Source of the DNA: Myrica gale
Lineage: Eukaryota; Streptophyta; Magnoliopsida; Fagales; Myricaceae
Assembly: GCA_963930655.1 (NCBI GenBank)
Contig: OZ005600.1
Location: 16,646,501-16,710,500, forward strand
DNA: 64,000 bases
Direction of reading: 5' to 3'
In this document: one piece after another, positions 34,026 to 45,206 of the stretch
Layout of the letters: the number at the start of each line of letters is the position of its first letter
Numbering within the stretch: position 1 is the stretch's first letter
Notes under the pieces: model-generated
Database searches by the model: none
What the model was told of the DNA's origin: nothing
Seen by the model: only the letters and a program-made list of their open reading frames with translations
Translations under genes and position numbers: made by a program

Positions 34026-34600
34026 TTGCAACAATCTACTCAAATGTATAAGTCCAAGGCTGATGTTAATCGAAGGAACGTGGAATTCAAGGAAGGAGAC
34101 CTGGTTATGGTCTATCTTAGGAAGGAAAGATTTCCTGTTGGTACTTATAACAAGCTGAAACAGAGGAAGTTTAGCACTTGTCGAGTTCTGAAGAAGTTGG
34201 GACCGAATGCTTATCGCATTGAATTACCTGCTGTATTTTCAATAAGTCCTACGTTCAATATATGTGATCTTTATCCATATTATGCAGATGAGGAGCAGAT
34301 TCCTATGGAAGTAAAGGATTTTGACAGCGGCCTCTCTAAGTCGCCACGAGAGTCTATTGATGTAATGAATGTGTGTTCTATAACAACTCGGCGTGGCACT
34401 TACACACAATACTTGGTCCGTTGGCCTAAGAAACTAAGTTCCGAAGATGCTTGGATTTCAAATGAAAAGCTCAAGAAGTTGGATCATTTGTTGTGGGAAG
34501 ATCTGAACTCAAACTCGAAGGCGAGTTCTTTTCAAGTCGGGGAGAATGATGCAGGACCATCACTTGCATCTCAGGGTAGGCACCTGGGGATAAATTAAAA
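34026..34600 (+). pseudogene. Gypsy integrase C-terminus with chromodomain
   Basis: 190 open codons. First part: [20 protein letters not shown] and [12 protein letters not shown] (the GPY/F module). Then a chromodomain-like segment: [20 protein letters not shown], then [10 protein letters not shown]. The frame runs into the 3' LTR (which starts at 34547) and ends about 50 bases inside it. Chromodomains target some gypsy elements to heterochromatin. An ORF that overlaps the LTR is known from CRM-type elements. Confidence 0.82.
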
Positions 34601-35096
34601 TTGAATTTTGGAATGGTTTACGAAGCATTATCAGGCTTACGATATACCGTTGGAAATATCTATGTCTCTAGTTCCAAATGCACTTGACCTCGTATCATTT
34701 GAAGATTCCTAGCAAAAGTTATGACGTTTTTAACTACTGGACATCGTGATTGGCAACAGACAGCGAATTTCAAAGTGCATTTAATTTCTTTTGTGTTGGA
34801 ATTGTCTACACTTTATTATTCCATTATTCTAGCTTGACCATGATGTAATGAACTCTATGTATGAGTGATTATCCAAAATAAAGAGGAAGAAATTTTGAAT
34901 TTAAAAATATAATTATTGCAAGTGTATCTCTTGCTTTGGAGTTGAGTGACATTCTCCTACCAATCAAGCGTGTGGCTTGGTCGCGTCAAGTGGCATCCGC
35001 GATTTGTAGCGTCGAGTGGCATCCCAGGACTATCCTCTTCCCTTAGCTCAATCCTTTTCGGATTTTGCTAAGCCTTGCGGACCCCGGTCTGCATCA
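34547..35096 (+). repeat. Gypsy 3' LTR
   Basis: TGATGCAGGACCATC to CGGTCTGCATCA. The purine-rich 'tcggggagaa' lies directly before it. See the 5' LTR for the alignment. Confidence 0.93.
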
Positions 35097-35101
35097 ACTT
35101 G

Positions 35102-35412
35102 CCAGATTAATTTTGGGCTGAAGCCATTAACACTATTTGTTATGTTATGACCAATGTATGATAAAGTTTATTCTCAAGCTATAGAAAAATAGAAAACCCA
35201 ACTTTGATATTTTTCATATGTTTGGATGCAAATGCTTTGTGCTCAAGAACAACAAGGACAACTTGTGTAATTTTGATGCGAAAGCTGATGAATGTATATT
35301 TTTTGGTTATTCTATTTCAAGCAAAACTTATCGTGTGTTTAACAAAAGAACCTTGGTTGTTAAAGAATCTATTCATGTGGTATTTGATGAATCTAAAGTT
35401 TCTATGAGATAA
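35102..35412 (+). pseudogene. Copia integrase C-part (resumes after gypsy)
   Basis: After the gypsy target copy the copia frame resumes: 'FWAEAIN' with NTICYV nearby, then an open piece with FDIFHMFGCKCFVLKN, DAKADECIFFGYSISSKTYR and VVKESIHVVFDES. This is the integrase/post-integrase link. It stops at 35412. Confidence 0.85.
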
Positions 35413-36363
35413 GATGACGATGATATTATAAATCTTGAAAAAGAAGTTGAGGAATCAGCTACAAGCGAAGAAAGGGAAAGTTCTCATCCACAAAAGCAAA
35501 ATGTTCAAGAACTTAAAGAAAAAATGCCTAAAAGTAACGATGATCTACCAAGGGCTTGGAAGTTTGTCAAGAATCATCATATTGATCAAGTCATTGGTAA
35601 TTTGGAAAAAGTTGTAAGAACTTGCTCTTCTTTGAACCAAACTAGTAATTTTACCTTACTTTCTCAGATTGAGCCTAAGAATATTTTTTAGGCTAATGAT
35701 GATGAAAGTTGGATTCATGCAATGGAGGATAAGTTAAAACAGTTTGAGAAAAACCAAGTATGACATCTAGTTCCTAGACGGGAGGATCGTCCAGTTATTG
35801 GTGCAAAATGAGTTTTTCGAAAAAAAATGGATGAAATGTTCTTTTCTTAATGGTTATATTTCTGAGGAAGTGTATGTAGAACTACCTCTTGAATTTGAAG
35901 ATGGAAAGCTACCACACCATGTGTTCAAGCTCACAAACGCTCTATATTGCTTGAAACAAGCTTCGCGAGCATGGAATGAACGGTTAATTTTTTTCCTTAT
36001 TGAAAATGGATTTACACGAGGTAAGATCGATACCACTCACTTTCCTAAGGAGAGACAATGAATTGTTAATTGTTCAAATATATGTTGTCATTTTTTGTTC
36101 TATTAATGAATCTCTTTGTGAAAAATTTTCCAAAGTCATGAAAGGTGAATTCGAGATGAGTCTCATGGGATTTGAATTACTTTCTCGAACTTGAAATTAA
36201 ATAAAGCAATGAGGGCATCTTCATAAGCCAAGCCAATTACACGACATTTACTCAAACGGTTTGGAATGGATAACTAGAAACCTATGGGTACCCCTATGAG
36301 TCCATCAATCAAAATGAAAAGGATGAGAATGGTAAAGACATAGATCAAACGAAGTATTGAGGT
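35413..36363 (+). pseudogene. Copia reverse transcriptase, decayed
   Basis: The acidic/basic linker (35435-35617) has LKVTMIYQGLGSLSRIIIL in one frame, the region found inverted inside the 5' LTR. From 35690 the RT is broken: a 'VPRREDRPVIG' junction, then a jump to FLNGYISEEVYVELPLEFE and FKLTNALYCLKQASRAW (the 'LYGLKQAPRAW' motif). The catalytic YVDDI box and much of the palm are deleted or scrambled. A 'FFLIENGFTRG' end follows. Confidence 0.8.
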
Positions 36364-37017
36364 ATGATTGGTTCATTACTTTACTCTACTTCTAGTAGAC
36401 CAGACATTATGTTCAGTGTGCACATATGTGCGAGATTTCAATCTTGCCTTAAAGAGTCTCGTCTCTTTGCAGTTAAGAGGATATTTTGTTATCTTTTTGG
36501 TACACAAAATCTTGATATGTTTTATCCAAAGAATGTTGAATTTAATTTGCAAGGATACTCGGACGCTGATTATGCCGGTTGCAAAATTGATAGAAGAAAC
36601 ACTAGTGGTGCGTGTCAGTTTCTTGAATCATCTCTAGTGTCATGGTTTTGTAAGAAACAAAATTTCATGGCTTTATCAACCACAGAGACAGAGTATATTG
36701 CTATTGGTAACTGTTATGCACAAATGTTGTGGATGAAACAATAATTGAAAGATTTCAATCTTCATTATTCTTTTATTCCAATAAAGTGTGACAACACAAA
36801 TGCCATAAATCTTTCTAAAAATCTCATTCAACACTCTAGTACTAAACATATTGAGATTGAGTATCATTTTATTTGTGATTATGCTCAAAAGGGTGATATT
36901 ATACTTTAGTTTGTAAGCACATATCTTCAACTTGTTGATATATTCACAAAACCTCTACATGAAGATCATTTTTGCTTTATTTTTCAAGAGATTCGTATGT
37001 ATTTTCCCTCCGAATGA
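36364..37017 (+). pseudogene. Copia RNase H
   Basis: Open codons 36364-36744: MIGSLLYSTSSRPDIMFSVH, then the RNase H DADYAGCKIDRRNTSG and SSLVSWFCKKQNFMALSTTE. One TAA, then IKCDNTNAINLSKN and TKHIEIEYHFI, followed by DIFTKPL. All four RNase H landmarks can be seen. It ends with TGA at 37017. It would remove the RNA strand of the RNA-DNA hybrid. Confidence 0.9.
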
Positions 37018-37243
37018 TTTTATTCATATGAATAGCTCATTGTATCATTCTCGTGTTGTTTGGAACATTTTTGATATTATAATATGTTGATCATACATGG
37101 TTTGATTGCATCCTACATTTTTCCTTGAAAACATCATGTTTTACACATTTGCATGTCATGTGGCAGCACTTGTGTTCACAAGTTCGACACTTCTGGACTT
37201 GTTGACTGTTTTCTCTGAAATATGTATGTGTCGTTATTCAACC

Positions 37244-37257
37244 ATGTGTCGACACAT
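37244..37257. promoter_or_regulatory. 14-bp palindrome upstream of the extra ORF
   Basis: ATGTGTCGACACAT, a perfect palindrome identical to 47-60 in the LTR at the left edge. Related half-copies lie in the other copia LTRs. It lies 123 bp before the ORF start at 37380. A regulatory role is inference. Confidence 0.4.
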
Positions 37258-37379
37258 TGGTTGTTCTTCTCTCCCTCATCGAAATATTTCTTTCCTCTCA
37301 CCGATTTTCCTCTCCTCCAGCAGAGAACTCCCTTTCTCATCCCTCTCCGCCATAGAATACCCTAAACACCTATTCTGAG

Positions 37380-37774
37380 ATGTCCAACGGTAGATGCAAG
37401 CATGTTTTCGACATGGGTGAATCCTCCAAGCAGAGAGTCCGAATGAATAGGGAACCCTCAGCAGCCCCTGGAATTCTATGTTTTCGTACCATGATCCTTT
37501 AGCAGAGATTCAATCGAGATTTTTGCAATCGCAAGGTAATTTTTGGTCGAATGGGTTTGACTTCCATGAGATGTTTGACAACCAGGGGTGGTCAAACTTC
37601 ATTGGGTAGAAATGTGATTCTTTTCTATACTTAGTCAAGCAATCCTTTTCAAATTTTTCCTATACTGTCACTGAGGATGTCACTAGTCTAGTAAAGGGCA
37701 AAGAGTTGGATTTGTCAGTATCTTCATTTAATGTTGTGGCCCTTTCCCTAACTATGGGGTGAAATTTTTTGAAT
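37380..37774 (+). pseudogene. Copia extra ORF, 5' half (Transposase_32-like)
   Basis: The start is ATG 37380 (MSNGRCKHVFDMGESSKQRV). In the continuing frames there is DPLAEIQSRFLQSQGNFWSN, then GFDFHEMFDNQGWSNFIG, and further SYTVTEDVTSLVKGKELDLS. This 'FDF...F...GW..F' pattern followed by 'VKGKE.DLS' is characteristic of the plant transposon proteins found behind pol in some copia elements. The function is unknown; the position corresponds to the env-like ORF of some plant retroelements, but no membrane segment or signal peptide is seen. Two stops or shifts occur. Element A splits it at 37779. Confidence 0.7.
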
Positions 37775-38513
37775 CATATTGTGAGACCCCGAATTTCTTT
37801 ATGCTAATTATTTTTTTTATGTATCTGTTTTGGATTCAATTTTGGGGGATATTACTTTGCCTATTGAAAGGGATTATGTTATATCACAAAGACTTAATTG
37901 TAAGATTTTGTTATATTACAAAGACTTATTAAATTTAATGTCAAGGAGTGCATTTTATTATCTTATAGATGCTGAAATCTCCTAAGCAAATTCATTATAT
38001 TAAAGTATGGATTATGATTATGAAAATCAGTGCATAATTACCTTATACCTTCATTGGGTAATCTTAAGCTTCATTAGGGGACTAACTGATTATTTAGTGT
38101 GATAGGTAAGTGCTCCACGTGAAAGAGAGAAAACCAAAATAAAAGAAGAGTCAAAGAGAGTAATTGGTGTTTCACGTGAATGGCAAGGAAGTGAGAAAGA
38201 GAAGACCAAAGTAAAGCCAAAGAAGATAAAGAGAAGGAGACAAAGCATTAATTAGATGACATGACTTGTAGAGCAAAGAAAGTCAAGAGAAGTGGGATGG
38301 AAGAGAACTCACGTGAAGAGTAAAAGATGGCAAAGCAAGAGAAAGACAAAGGAATGAAAAGAGAGGGGACAAGGCATTAAATGAACTGACCATGTCACAT
38401 GGGGAAAAAGCAACACTCATTTCACTCTTGCGCTCACTTCACTCTCGGTTCTCCCCCCCCCCACAACATCCATTTAGTCACACACAAGAGAGGACCCGAG
38501 AGATAGGGGAAGC

Positions 38514-38600
38514 TGAAGAAGAAGAAAAAGAAGAAGAAGAAGAAGAAGAAGGAAGCCGAGAAGGAGAAGAGGGAAGGAAAGAAGAGAAGAAAGAAAAGGG
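38514..38600 (+). repeat. GAA-rich microsatellite in element A
   Basis: A purine tract with (GAA)n runs, about 38515-38552, inside the GA-rich leader-like part of element A. Confidence 0.9.
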
Positions 38601-39859
38601 AGGAGAGAAAGAAAAAAGGGGAAAACAGCAAGGTAAACCTTGGATCTTTGGGGTTCTTGGCCGAATCTGTTATAGATGACCTTCCCTTGAAATGTTTTCT
38701 TGAATGTAGAAGTTGCTATGTTATTTCTTCACTTGCAATCTCTTGAATGTGGAATCTTTTGGGTTGTGATGTATTGCTGATGGAGGTTGAGCTTGACCGA
38801 ATATTTTCTTGCATGTTGTGTTCATTCTTTATTTGAGATTTCCTTGTTTATGGATCTGTTGGTTGTCATGTAGTGCTGGGTTGGTTGTGAAGTTGCTGGT
38901 GGTGGAGGATACATATGAAGGCTATGGTTTTGGTTGGATGGAAGAATAGAGGTATGTTGTTGTAAGGATTTTAACAAGCCTGTAGGATTTGAGATCCCCT
39001 GGCCGAATGTTGTGATCTGTTTGAAGTGAAGTAGTGGTTGTATATTCTTGTGACTAGAGGTCGGGTATTGATGTTTGAAGCCACTGATTCAAGTTGTTAA
39101 AGCTTGAGAAACATGTTGGATGATGATCTTGTGATTATAGACTAGTTCCATGTGAAATTAGAAATGTATACCCTTGATGTTGTTGCTGATATGTTGCCAT
39201 TATAACATTTGGAATATAGATGTGAATGATGTTGGTTTGACATAAGGTTAGGGTTTCGGTCAGTGGCCTAACCTAAGAACAAGGGTGATTGAAAAAATGT
39301 TAATGTGAGATAGTGTTGTGAAAATGGAAGAAAAGGGGCAATGGGAGCCGAATGGTTGCTGCCCTATAGCATGGGATGTGTCTTTTGTTTGGTTTTCTTA
39401 AGAGTTGTTGCTGTTAAGAACTTATGTTGGTGATTTTGATTATAACAGCAAGCTAAGCACTTAAAAGAATTGAGTTATGCTTGGAGAGTAAAGGATCAAG
39501 CATGTTTTGATTGTGTGCTTGGTTGCTGGAGAATGGGAATAAAAGTCTTGGATTATGTAAGGATTAGCAATATGATGCATGCATGTGATGCTAGTTGTAG
39601 CCAAATGGAGTGTTGGTGGTAATCTTGGATTCTTGCTTTTAAAATACGATATTGATGATGATTTTGCTATGATATGACCATGGGTTAGATTAGATAGAAA
39701 TTTGAACAAGGTTGCTTGGAGATTGAACAGGCACGTAATGAATTGTGTGGGTTTGATATTGGTCAAAAGAATCAAGCTAGAAACCATGCTTAAGTTGTTG
39801 AGATAAGGATTTGTTAGTGACCTGTTTTTAAGCATCATCACGCTAGATCAGCGTACGAC

Positions 39860-40046
39860 TCACGCTCGAGCGGCCTTAAGGAAATATGTCGGACAGTGTC
39901 GTGCCGCTTGACCAGCGTTCGACAGGTGTTCGAGCGGCCTTGAAAGTTTTCATACAGAGAGTGGGCGCTCGACCACCGCTTGAGCGAGGATAGATGAAAA
40001 TATGACAGAGACTTGACGCTCGACCGGCGCTCGAGCGGGACCTGTT
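39860..40046 (+). repeat. CGCTCGAGCG-type repeat cluster in element A
   Basis: Four imperfect copies of a unit like 'gctcgaccggcgctcgagcgg' lie about 60 bp apart. Exact CGCTCGAGCG palindromes are at 39863 and 40028. This is the most GC-rich part of the element. Confidence 0.8.
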
Positions 40047-42422
40047 AATTTCAGATATTGAGTTTTTGAGTTCCTATTGAAGATGTGTGGGACCCTATCA
40101 TTGAGGCTAATTGACCAAACCTAGTTAAGAAGTTATGAAGGATAAGATAGTGGTAATTTGATAAACATTAGCCCAAGCATGTTATGATGTAAAGTATTGA
40201 ATAAGGGACATTAAGCTAGACGAATTATAAGTTGCTGATTTGGCTTGAGATACTTAGCATGAGATGTTGTTGCTTAATTTCGTGAATAGGCTTTGAAATC
40301 AATGATGTCGATGGGAAGAATCAGTGTACTTAGTTGTTATGAAGTTGAATACATAGTGGTCCCATTAGCAACCTTGTTGGAGTTGTTTGATGCACATGTT
40401 TGATTGTTTTCCTTCTTCAAATTGTTTTATGAAAGCTAATTAAAGAAATCTTTTGTAAATGAAATCATATTTTCAAAGATGCATACTTTTGGAAAACCGA
40501 AATGTTAATAAGTATTTCTTCTCGTGTGTTCTATTTGATTAATTTCCTAAGCGTCTAAGTGGTGTAGTAACTCGCTTGTAGGCTAAACTTCACGTCGAAC
40601 CTCAAGAAGACCAATGTCACTTAGGTTAAATCCTATAGGTCTCAGCAGCAACTATATAGCATATTCTTTGAAGTTTAAGTGATGGACTTGATGGTCATTA
40701 GTCTATGCAAATTAAGATTTAAGAGTGTGGAACAAGGAGAATAGAATTCGACATGATATAAGTTGCTTATTTGGTATGGAATTGTCTATGAGGTTGAATC
40801 ATTACGGATCCGATCATGGATATTGAGGTTATGAAAGATGATGATGTAAAGTTAAGTTGAAATACCCTAGAAGTTCACCTAATTTGGAGTTAGTTTATGT
40901 GTATGATTGCTGTTTTTAAAATTTGCTTTTATGAAAGCTAAAAATGTTTAAAAGATATTTCAAGTACGATTTCATGTATGATTTCAAGTAAAGGAAATCT
41001 CATGTTTAGAGATACGGATTTTGAAACAAAGTACGCATATGAATACTTTTCTTTGAACGTTATTCTTGAGCGTTAAGTAACGAAAGTAACTCGCTTGTAG
41101 GGGAAGACCCATCCTAAGCTCGAGAGGATCGAGGTAAGTGAAAACTTACTTTTTATGAAAACTGGAATGATACACAGCATGGTCTTTCACGAACAAGCAT
41201 GGCATCATGAGCAAGCACGAACTCTCATTTTATCATGCATGACATGACATGACCATTTGCATGAAAACATGAAAGAAGTCTTTATACAAATGGAAGTATG
41301 AGAGTTTTTATGACAAGTTAAGTAAAGGGCTCAAGTCGGTACCGTATCAAGTTAAGAAGATACTTCCATACTGAAGGACGTTTACGTGAAGGATGGATGT
41401 TACCTAGGACGCCCATACTGAAGGACGTTTACGTGAAGGTGTGGACCTCCAAGGGTCGTGTCTTGCCATCAGGCCTAGGGCCACTTTAAGGGCTAGCTCG
41501 ACCAGATGTAATGTCCCCAAGGGAAATAGGGGACGGTTCCGATGGGAACGTACAACCCTGACTTCAGGGGTAAATGGAGCACAAGTAGCCCACAATATAA
41601 GAATTGAATAATTTCCAAGATCAAGATCTTTACAAGTGTAAGTACAAGTTTTCAAGAGCAAGTGCATGTGCATATGCATACATGAAGCATACATGCACAT
41701 CAAGAAGTCAAGATCATGCATAAAGCACATTATGCTTACAAGTGCATTATTACAAGTGCATGATTTCAAGTTATGTTTTCAAGCTATGGTATTAATGCAT
41801 GATTACAAGAGTATGAATTCAAGTTCCAGTTTACAAGTTCAAGTTTTCAGGTTTATAAGTTCAAGTTCATGTTTACAAGATATTTTCCTTACTGAGTCGT
41901 TTGACACATAGTTTTCAAAATGTATCATTCCAGATTTTCCAGGTGCCAGGAGTCCTGAGGATTTCCTGACTTATTAAGAATTAGATTGTAATGTGGTTGG
42001 TCATAGGCCATCGGGAATGCACTACGGGTCAGGAGTTGGAGAATGCACATGAAGCCCAAAGAGTGCTTGATATCATACTGAGGCAGCATGATGCTAAACA
42101 ATATTGTAAGGTATATATGGATTCAAGATGTAATGTGAAGATGTTATGAGTAAGTCAATATGAAGAGCTTTTGATGGAATCCCTTAGATGTTGTACTTCA
42201 GCCATGCAGCCATGATATGTAAATAAGATGCTTACACTTACCGATGAAGTCGATTGTGTAAGTTGAAGGTTATGTAAATCTCCTTGGCCTGTCTCTCTCA
42301 GTTGTGTGTATAAAAAAAAATCTCGCGGCAAGATTAAGAGAAAACGCTGAAACATTCATTGAGTGGATGTTCGCGGCTGTCATTAACCCCCTTCGGGCTA
42401 GCGTTCGGGGCGTGACACATAT

Positions 42423-43467
42423 ATATATGGGCTGGTATGCCTGATGTGGAGCCCATTACGATACTATTGTTGTTTTAGAGACCCTAGTTTGGATGAGATA
42501 GTCAATCCGGAGGCTAGTGATCTGAATATTCACCGGAGACTGTTACACCACATGCTTTGTAACAGTATACTCCCCAGGACGAGGAAATTTCAGTATGTTA
42601 CATCCGTCGACCTCTTTGTGATGTATTGTTTGATTACGAGGTGTCAAATGAACCTTGTCCACCTCCTACTAATTCACATGAAGGCTGCTTCAGAGAAGAG
42701 AAGACAAGGATTGCCTTATGGGATACTGTTTACTTAGATTTTTCAGTTGTTTGAGGTTGACACTAGTGGGGAAGACCAAGAGAATCCTAAAGCCTCAAAG
42801 GAGTATAATCAGAAGACACTGAGGCTAATGATATTTATACAGATTGAGGATGGTGAGTGGGTGAAGAAATGAATGACTACTCCTTCTCAAGAAATTCAGA
42901 AAGAAGAAGAAGCTAAAGAGGAAGCTGAGGAAGTGGCAGTCCTAGCAGAAGGTGATTAAGATGGTGGAGTTACAGTTGCAGACACTCTTCGTACTTCATA
43001 GACTGATGTTGTAGGACGTGTATCTACTTCAGTTCCTTGTGGTTCTCATGAGACTAGGCTTTCCTTTATGGAAGCCTCTATCACAGATTTGAAGGAACAT
43101 ATGACTTTGATATACTTCAGCGTGAGGTCTGCTCCACTCGTCACAACTACGACAACAATATGACTATCTACAGAGAGATGACTTTGATACTTTATAGCAA
43201 AGATGAATGAGCTGACGAAGTCTACAAATGGCTTGGGTACTACTATTCGGAGGACAACTGAGGATATCAGTCAGACTTGCGACGCCTTCATTGACCAAGA
43301 CATATATCTGCGCCTCAGCCTTGTCAATTGTGTCAAATGGTTCAGCCAATCCTGGATGGAAGTCCTTCGCAAATCCCGCATTGACCCTGACCCCTGCCCT
43401 CAGGACTGATCTTATCCCACCCTTCCATAGCCCTCCCTCTCTTTTTGATGATGCCAAGGGGGAGAAG
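42423..43467 (+). pseudogene. Copia extra ORF, 3' half, with purine tract
   Basis: Continues the ORF interrupted by element A. Visible: YCCFRDPSLDEIVNPEASDL, then LLHHMLCNSILPRTRKFQYV, VDLFVMYCLITRCQMNLVHL and LPYGILFTQ-like (one TAG for Q). The order PR...D...Y...LPYG.LLT matches the CACTA-borne protein at 4490-5749. A charged, coiled-coil-prone tail (EEEAKEEAEEVAVLAEG and MNELTKSTNGLGTTIRRTTE) follows with stops. It ends at 'gatgatgccaagggggagaa', the purine-rich tract common just before the 3' LTR region in this copia type. The function is unknown. Confidence 0.7.
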
Positions 43468-43848
43468 TATATGAGAAATTTTGCCGCATTCTCATGCCAT
43501 GTAAAGAAACATTCCATATTTTGCATTTCTTTTCACTTTGCATTATAGCTTTGACACATGTACTTGTTTTGATATATTTGAGTACATTTCCAATCTATGG
43601 ATTATATTATCTTGTTTACCTTCCATCCTTATCCTTATTCTGAATGCAAATTGAGTATTTTTTATATTCTTACATCTCAAATTTTGGTATTATCTCTCCT
43701 CCTTAACTCTCTTACTTCATTGCTATTATTTATTGTACTGCGATTCATATTGCTTAAAAAAATTTCAGAAATGATGTTTTATTGGAAAAGTTTCATATTT
43801 TATTTAACCCAATTCACCCCCTCTTGGGTTGTTTTTCAAATCATCCCT
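43468..43848 (+). repeat. Copia 3' LTR remnant
   Basis: 43676-43830 aligns to the last 190 bases of the 5' LTR ('ccttaactctcttac', 'gctattatttattgt', 'cccaattcacc'). The earlier LTR part is missing or highly diverged, and the last 15-20 bases differ from the 5' LTR. Confidence 0.7.
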
Positions 43849-43858
43849 ATATAAACTC

Positions 43859-44757
43859 TCAAGCCTTGGTTGTACTTTTGGGAAGTTGGTTTTAAATTAG
43901 CATTTCAAAAAATTCAAAAGTAGGATTTTTTTATAGAATTGGTCTATGTAATGTCATGTAGCGGTCGACCTCTACATGAAACTGTCGATCGGTTGTAGCG
44001 GTTGATGACCATGTTCTGTAGTGGTCACCTGGCTGCGTAAGGCAAAATTTGATTGCATTAAAATTTTATAACTGTTGGGCAAAGACTAGTTGTTGAAGTC
44101 GGCCGCTACAACGGTAAAATTGTCAGATCAACCATCAACAGCTAGTTTTGATATATGACCTATATAAGGATCTTCCTACTGTCTCTAAAAGAGAGAGAAC
44201 GACTACATATCATTTCTATAGCTTGAGAAAGATCTAAAACCTTCTTATTCATATTTCTCATATTATTCACACAAATTACACTTTCATATCCTTGTCATTG
44301 TGTGAATCAAAAGAGACAAAGTTAAGTACTTGTATCTTCTTATTCAAAATAGGTGATTCCTTTAGTGAGGGTTGTGCACTAAAGAAAGAGCTTAGAGAGA
44401 GCATATCTCAAGCTCGGTTGGGTTGTGATTGTTGAGCCCGGAAAAACACTTGTAAGGTTCATTAGCACCTGAAAACTAGAGAGTACACTATTTGGTGGAT
44501 AGTGGAAAAACCTCAAGGTATAGAAGGAAGCTTGAAGGGTGTATGTAGGTGGGGTTTGCCAAACTACCTAAAATTCTTGTGTTTGCATCTGTAACCCTAC
44601 TTTTTACATTTAACACTTCTTTACTTGTTGTATCAATATTTTCTTAATACTTGTGCTAAATTATCCTTTACTTTGCAAACACTATTTTAGGGGTTAAAAC
44701 CAAAAAAGTTTGGAAACTCAATTCACCCCTCTCTTAGGTTGCCTTAATCCTAGGAAT
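43859..44757 (+). mobile_element. Second copia LTR type, 5'-truncated copy
   Basis: Aligns with 45400-46360: 'caactctcaa' starts, TATA box ctatataagg (44158), 'gagagagaacgacta', 'ttgagcccgg', 'gtgtatgtaggtgggg' and end 'ggttgccttaatcctaggaatt'. U3 holds 'gcggtcgacc' (43972). No coding part follows. It is a fragment without recognisable target copies. Confidence 0.75.
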
Positions 44758-44880
44758 TACTCTCTCATCTTGCAAGACTTGTCATATTATTTTGAACTTC
44801 GCAATTATAGTATCCAAATAAACAGTTGGCTCTTTATGTTTAATTCACTAAGTTGGTGATTTTTCAATTGTAATATTTAA

Positions 44881-45060
44881 GGAAATTGTTATTTTAGTCC
44901 CTAGGTTTTGGACACTTTTTCAATTTAGTCCCCCCACTCTCAGACTTCAAAATTCTGGTCCTTGATTATTCTTTTTTTTTACAAAAACACCAATAGATCA
45001 GTCTGCCAACCATCTCCTTAATGGCAGCGTACATTGCACGTGGCATTAATTGGTTGCCAA
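44881..45060 (+). repeat. MULE left terminal inverted repeat
   Basis: See the MULE entry. The first 110 bp match 60763-60650 in reverse complement. A weaker match continues through 'ccatctccttaatggcag'. Confidence 0.7.
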
Positions 45061-45182
45061 GTCGCAATTTCACGTCAGCTTACCTAAACGACATTGTTTG
45101 ATTAATGAAACAACTAGCATTCAATTTTATTCCTACATGGCAGCATACATTGCACGTGGCATTAATTGGTTGCCAAGTCACA
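45021..45182 (+). repeat. Direct repeat, 43-bp units, 116 bp apart
   Basis: 'atggcagcgtacattgcacg' and the following 'tggcattaattggttgccaa' at 45021-45066 recur at 45137-45182, with one or two changes. It lies in the left subterminal part of the MULE. Confidence 0.85.
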
Positions 45183-45206
45183 AATAATGTTGCAGCAATC
45201 AAAATA

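Larger units (their letters stand above)
27734..35096 (+). mobile_element. Ty3/gypsy chromovirus-type retrotransposon
   Basis: Complete in structure: two LTRs (27734-28307 and 34547-35096) with ends TGATGC and GCATCA, a primer-binding site (28311), gag, RT, RNase H, integrase and chromodomain, and a purine-rich tract before the 3' LTR. The flanking 5 bases are atttg (27729-27733) and acttg (35097-35101), a target duplication with one difference. It is interrupted by an insertion at about 29587-31300. Multiple stops and internal deletions make it inactive. The TGATG...CATCA LTR ends and a coding region that runs into the LTR resemble the CRM/centromeric branch, which is an inference. Confidence 0.93.
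37780..42417 (+). mobile_element. Element A: long solo-LTR-like element
   Basis: TGTGAGACCCCGAATTTC to TTCGGGGCGTGACA, with exact 5-bp target copies catat (37775-37779 and 42418-42422). Length is 4638 bp. The first and last 12 bases are imperfect inverted repeats (TGTGAGACCCCG / TGTCACGCCCCG). No protein domain is seen. The segment 'ccttactgagtcgtttgac' (41886) followed by a TTCCAG-type boundary is a known feature near the 3' end of plant gypsy LTRs. A solo LTR of a gypsy element with very long LTRs is the best reading; a non-autonomous element is the alternative. Related to elements B and C. Confidence 0.82.
24236..43848 (+). mobile_element. Ty1/copia retrotransposon with extra 3' ORF, multiply interrupted
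   Basis: The plus-strand order is 5' LTR, primer-binding site, gag, integrase, RT, RNase H, an extra ORF and a 3' LTR remnant. Nested inside are a gypsy element (27734-35096) and a long solo-LTR-like element (37780-42417). Without them it is about 7.6 kb. It inserted into the TNP2 relic with flank atata (24231-24235); the same five bases follow at 43849-43853, which may be the matching target copy, but the last bases of the two LTRs differ there, so the right border is uncertain. The polyprotein has many stops and is inactive. Confidence 0.85.

Noticed and set aside
38392..38679. Glu/Lys-rich 95-codon frame in element A
   Set aside because: Translation of a GAA/GA-rich microsatellite with no domain; not counted as a gene.
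37780..42417. Reading element A as a MULE or another TIR transposon because of its inverted ends
   Set aside because: The target copy is 5 bp, ends are TG/CA, and gypsy LTR-like motifs lie near the 3' end. MULEs make 9-10 bp copies.
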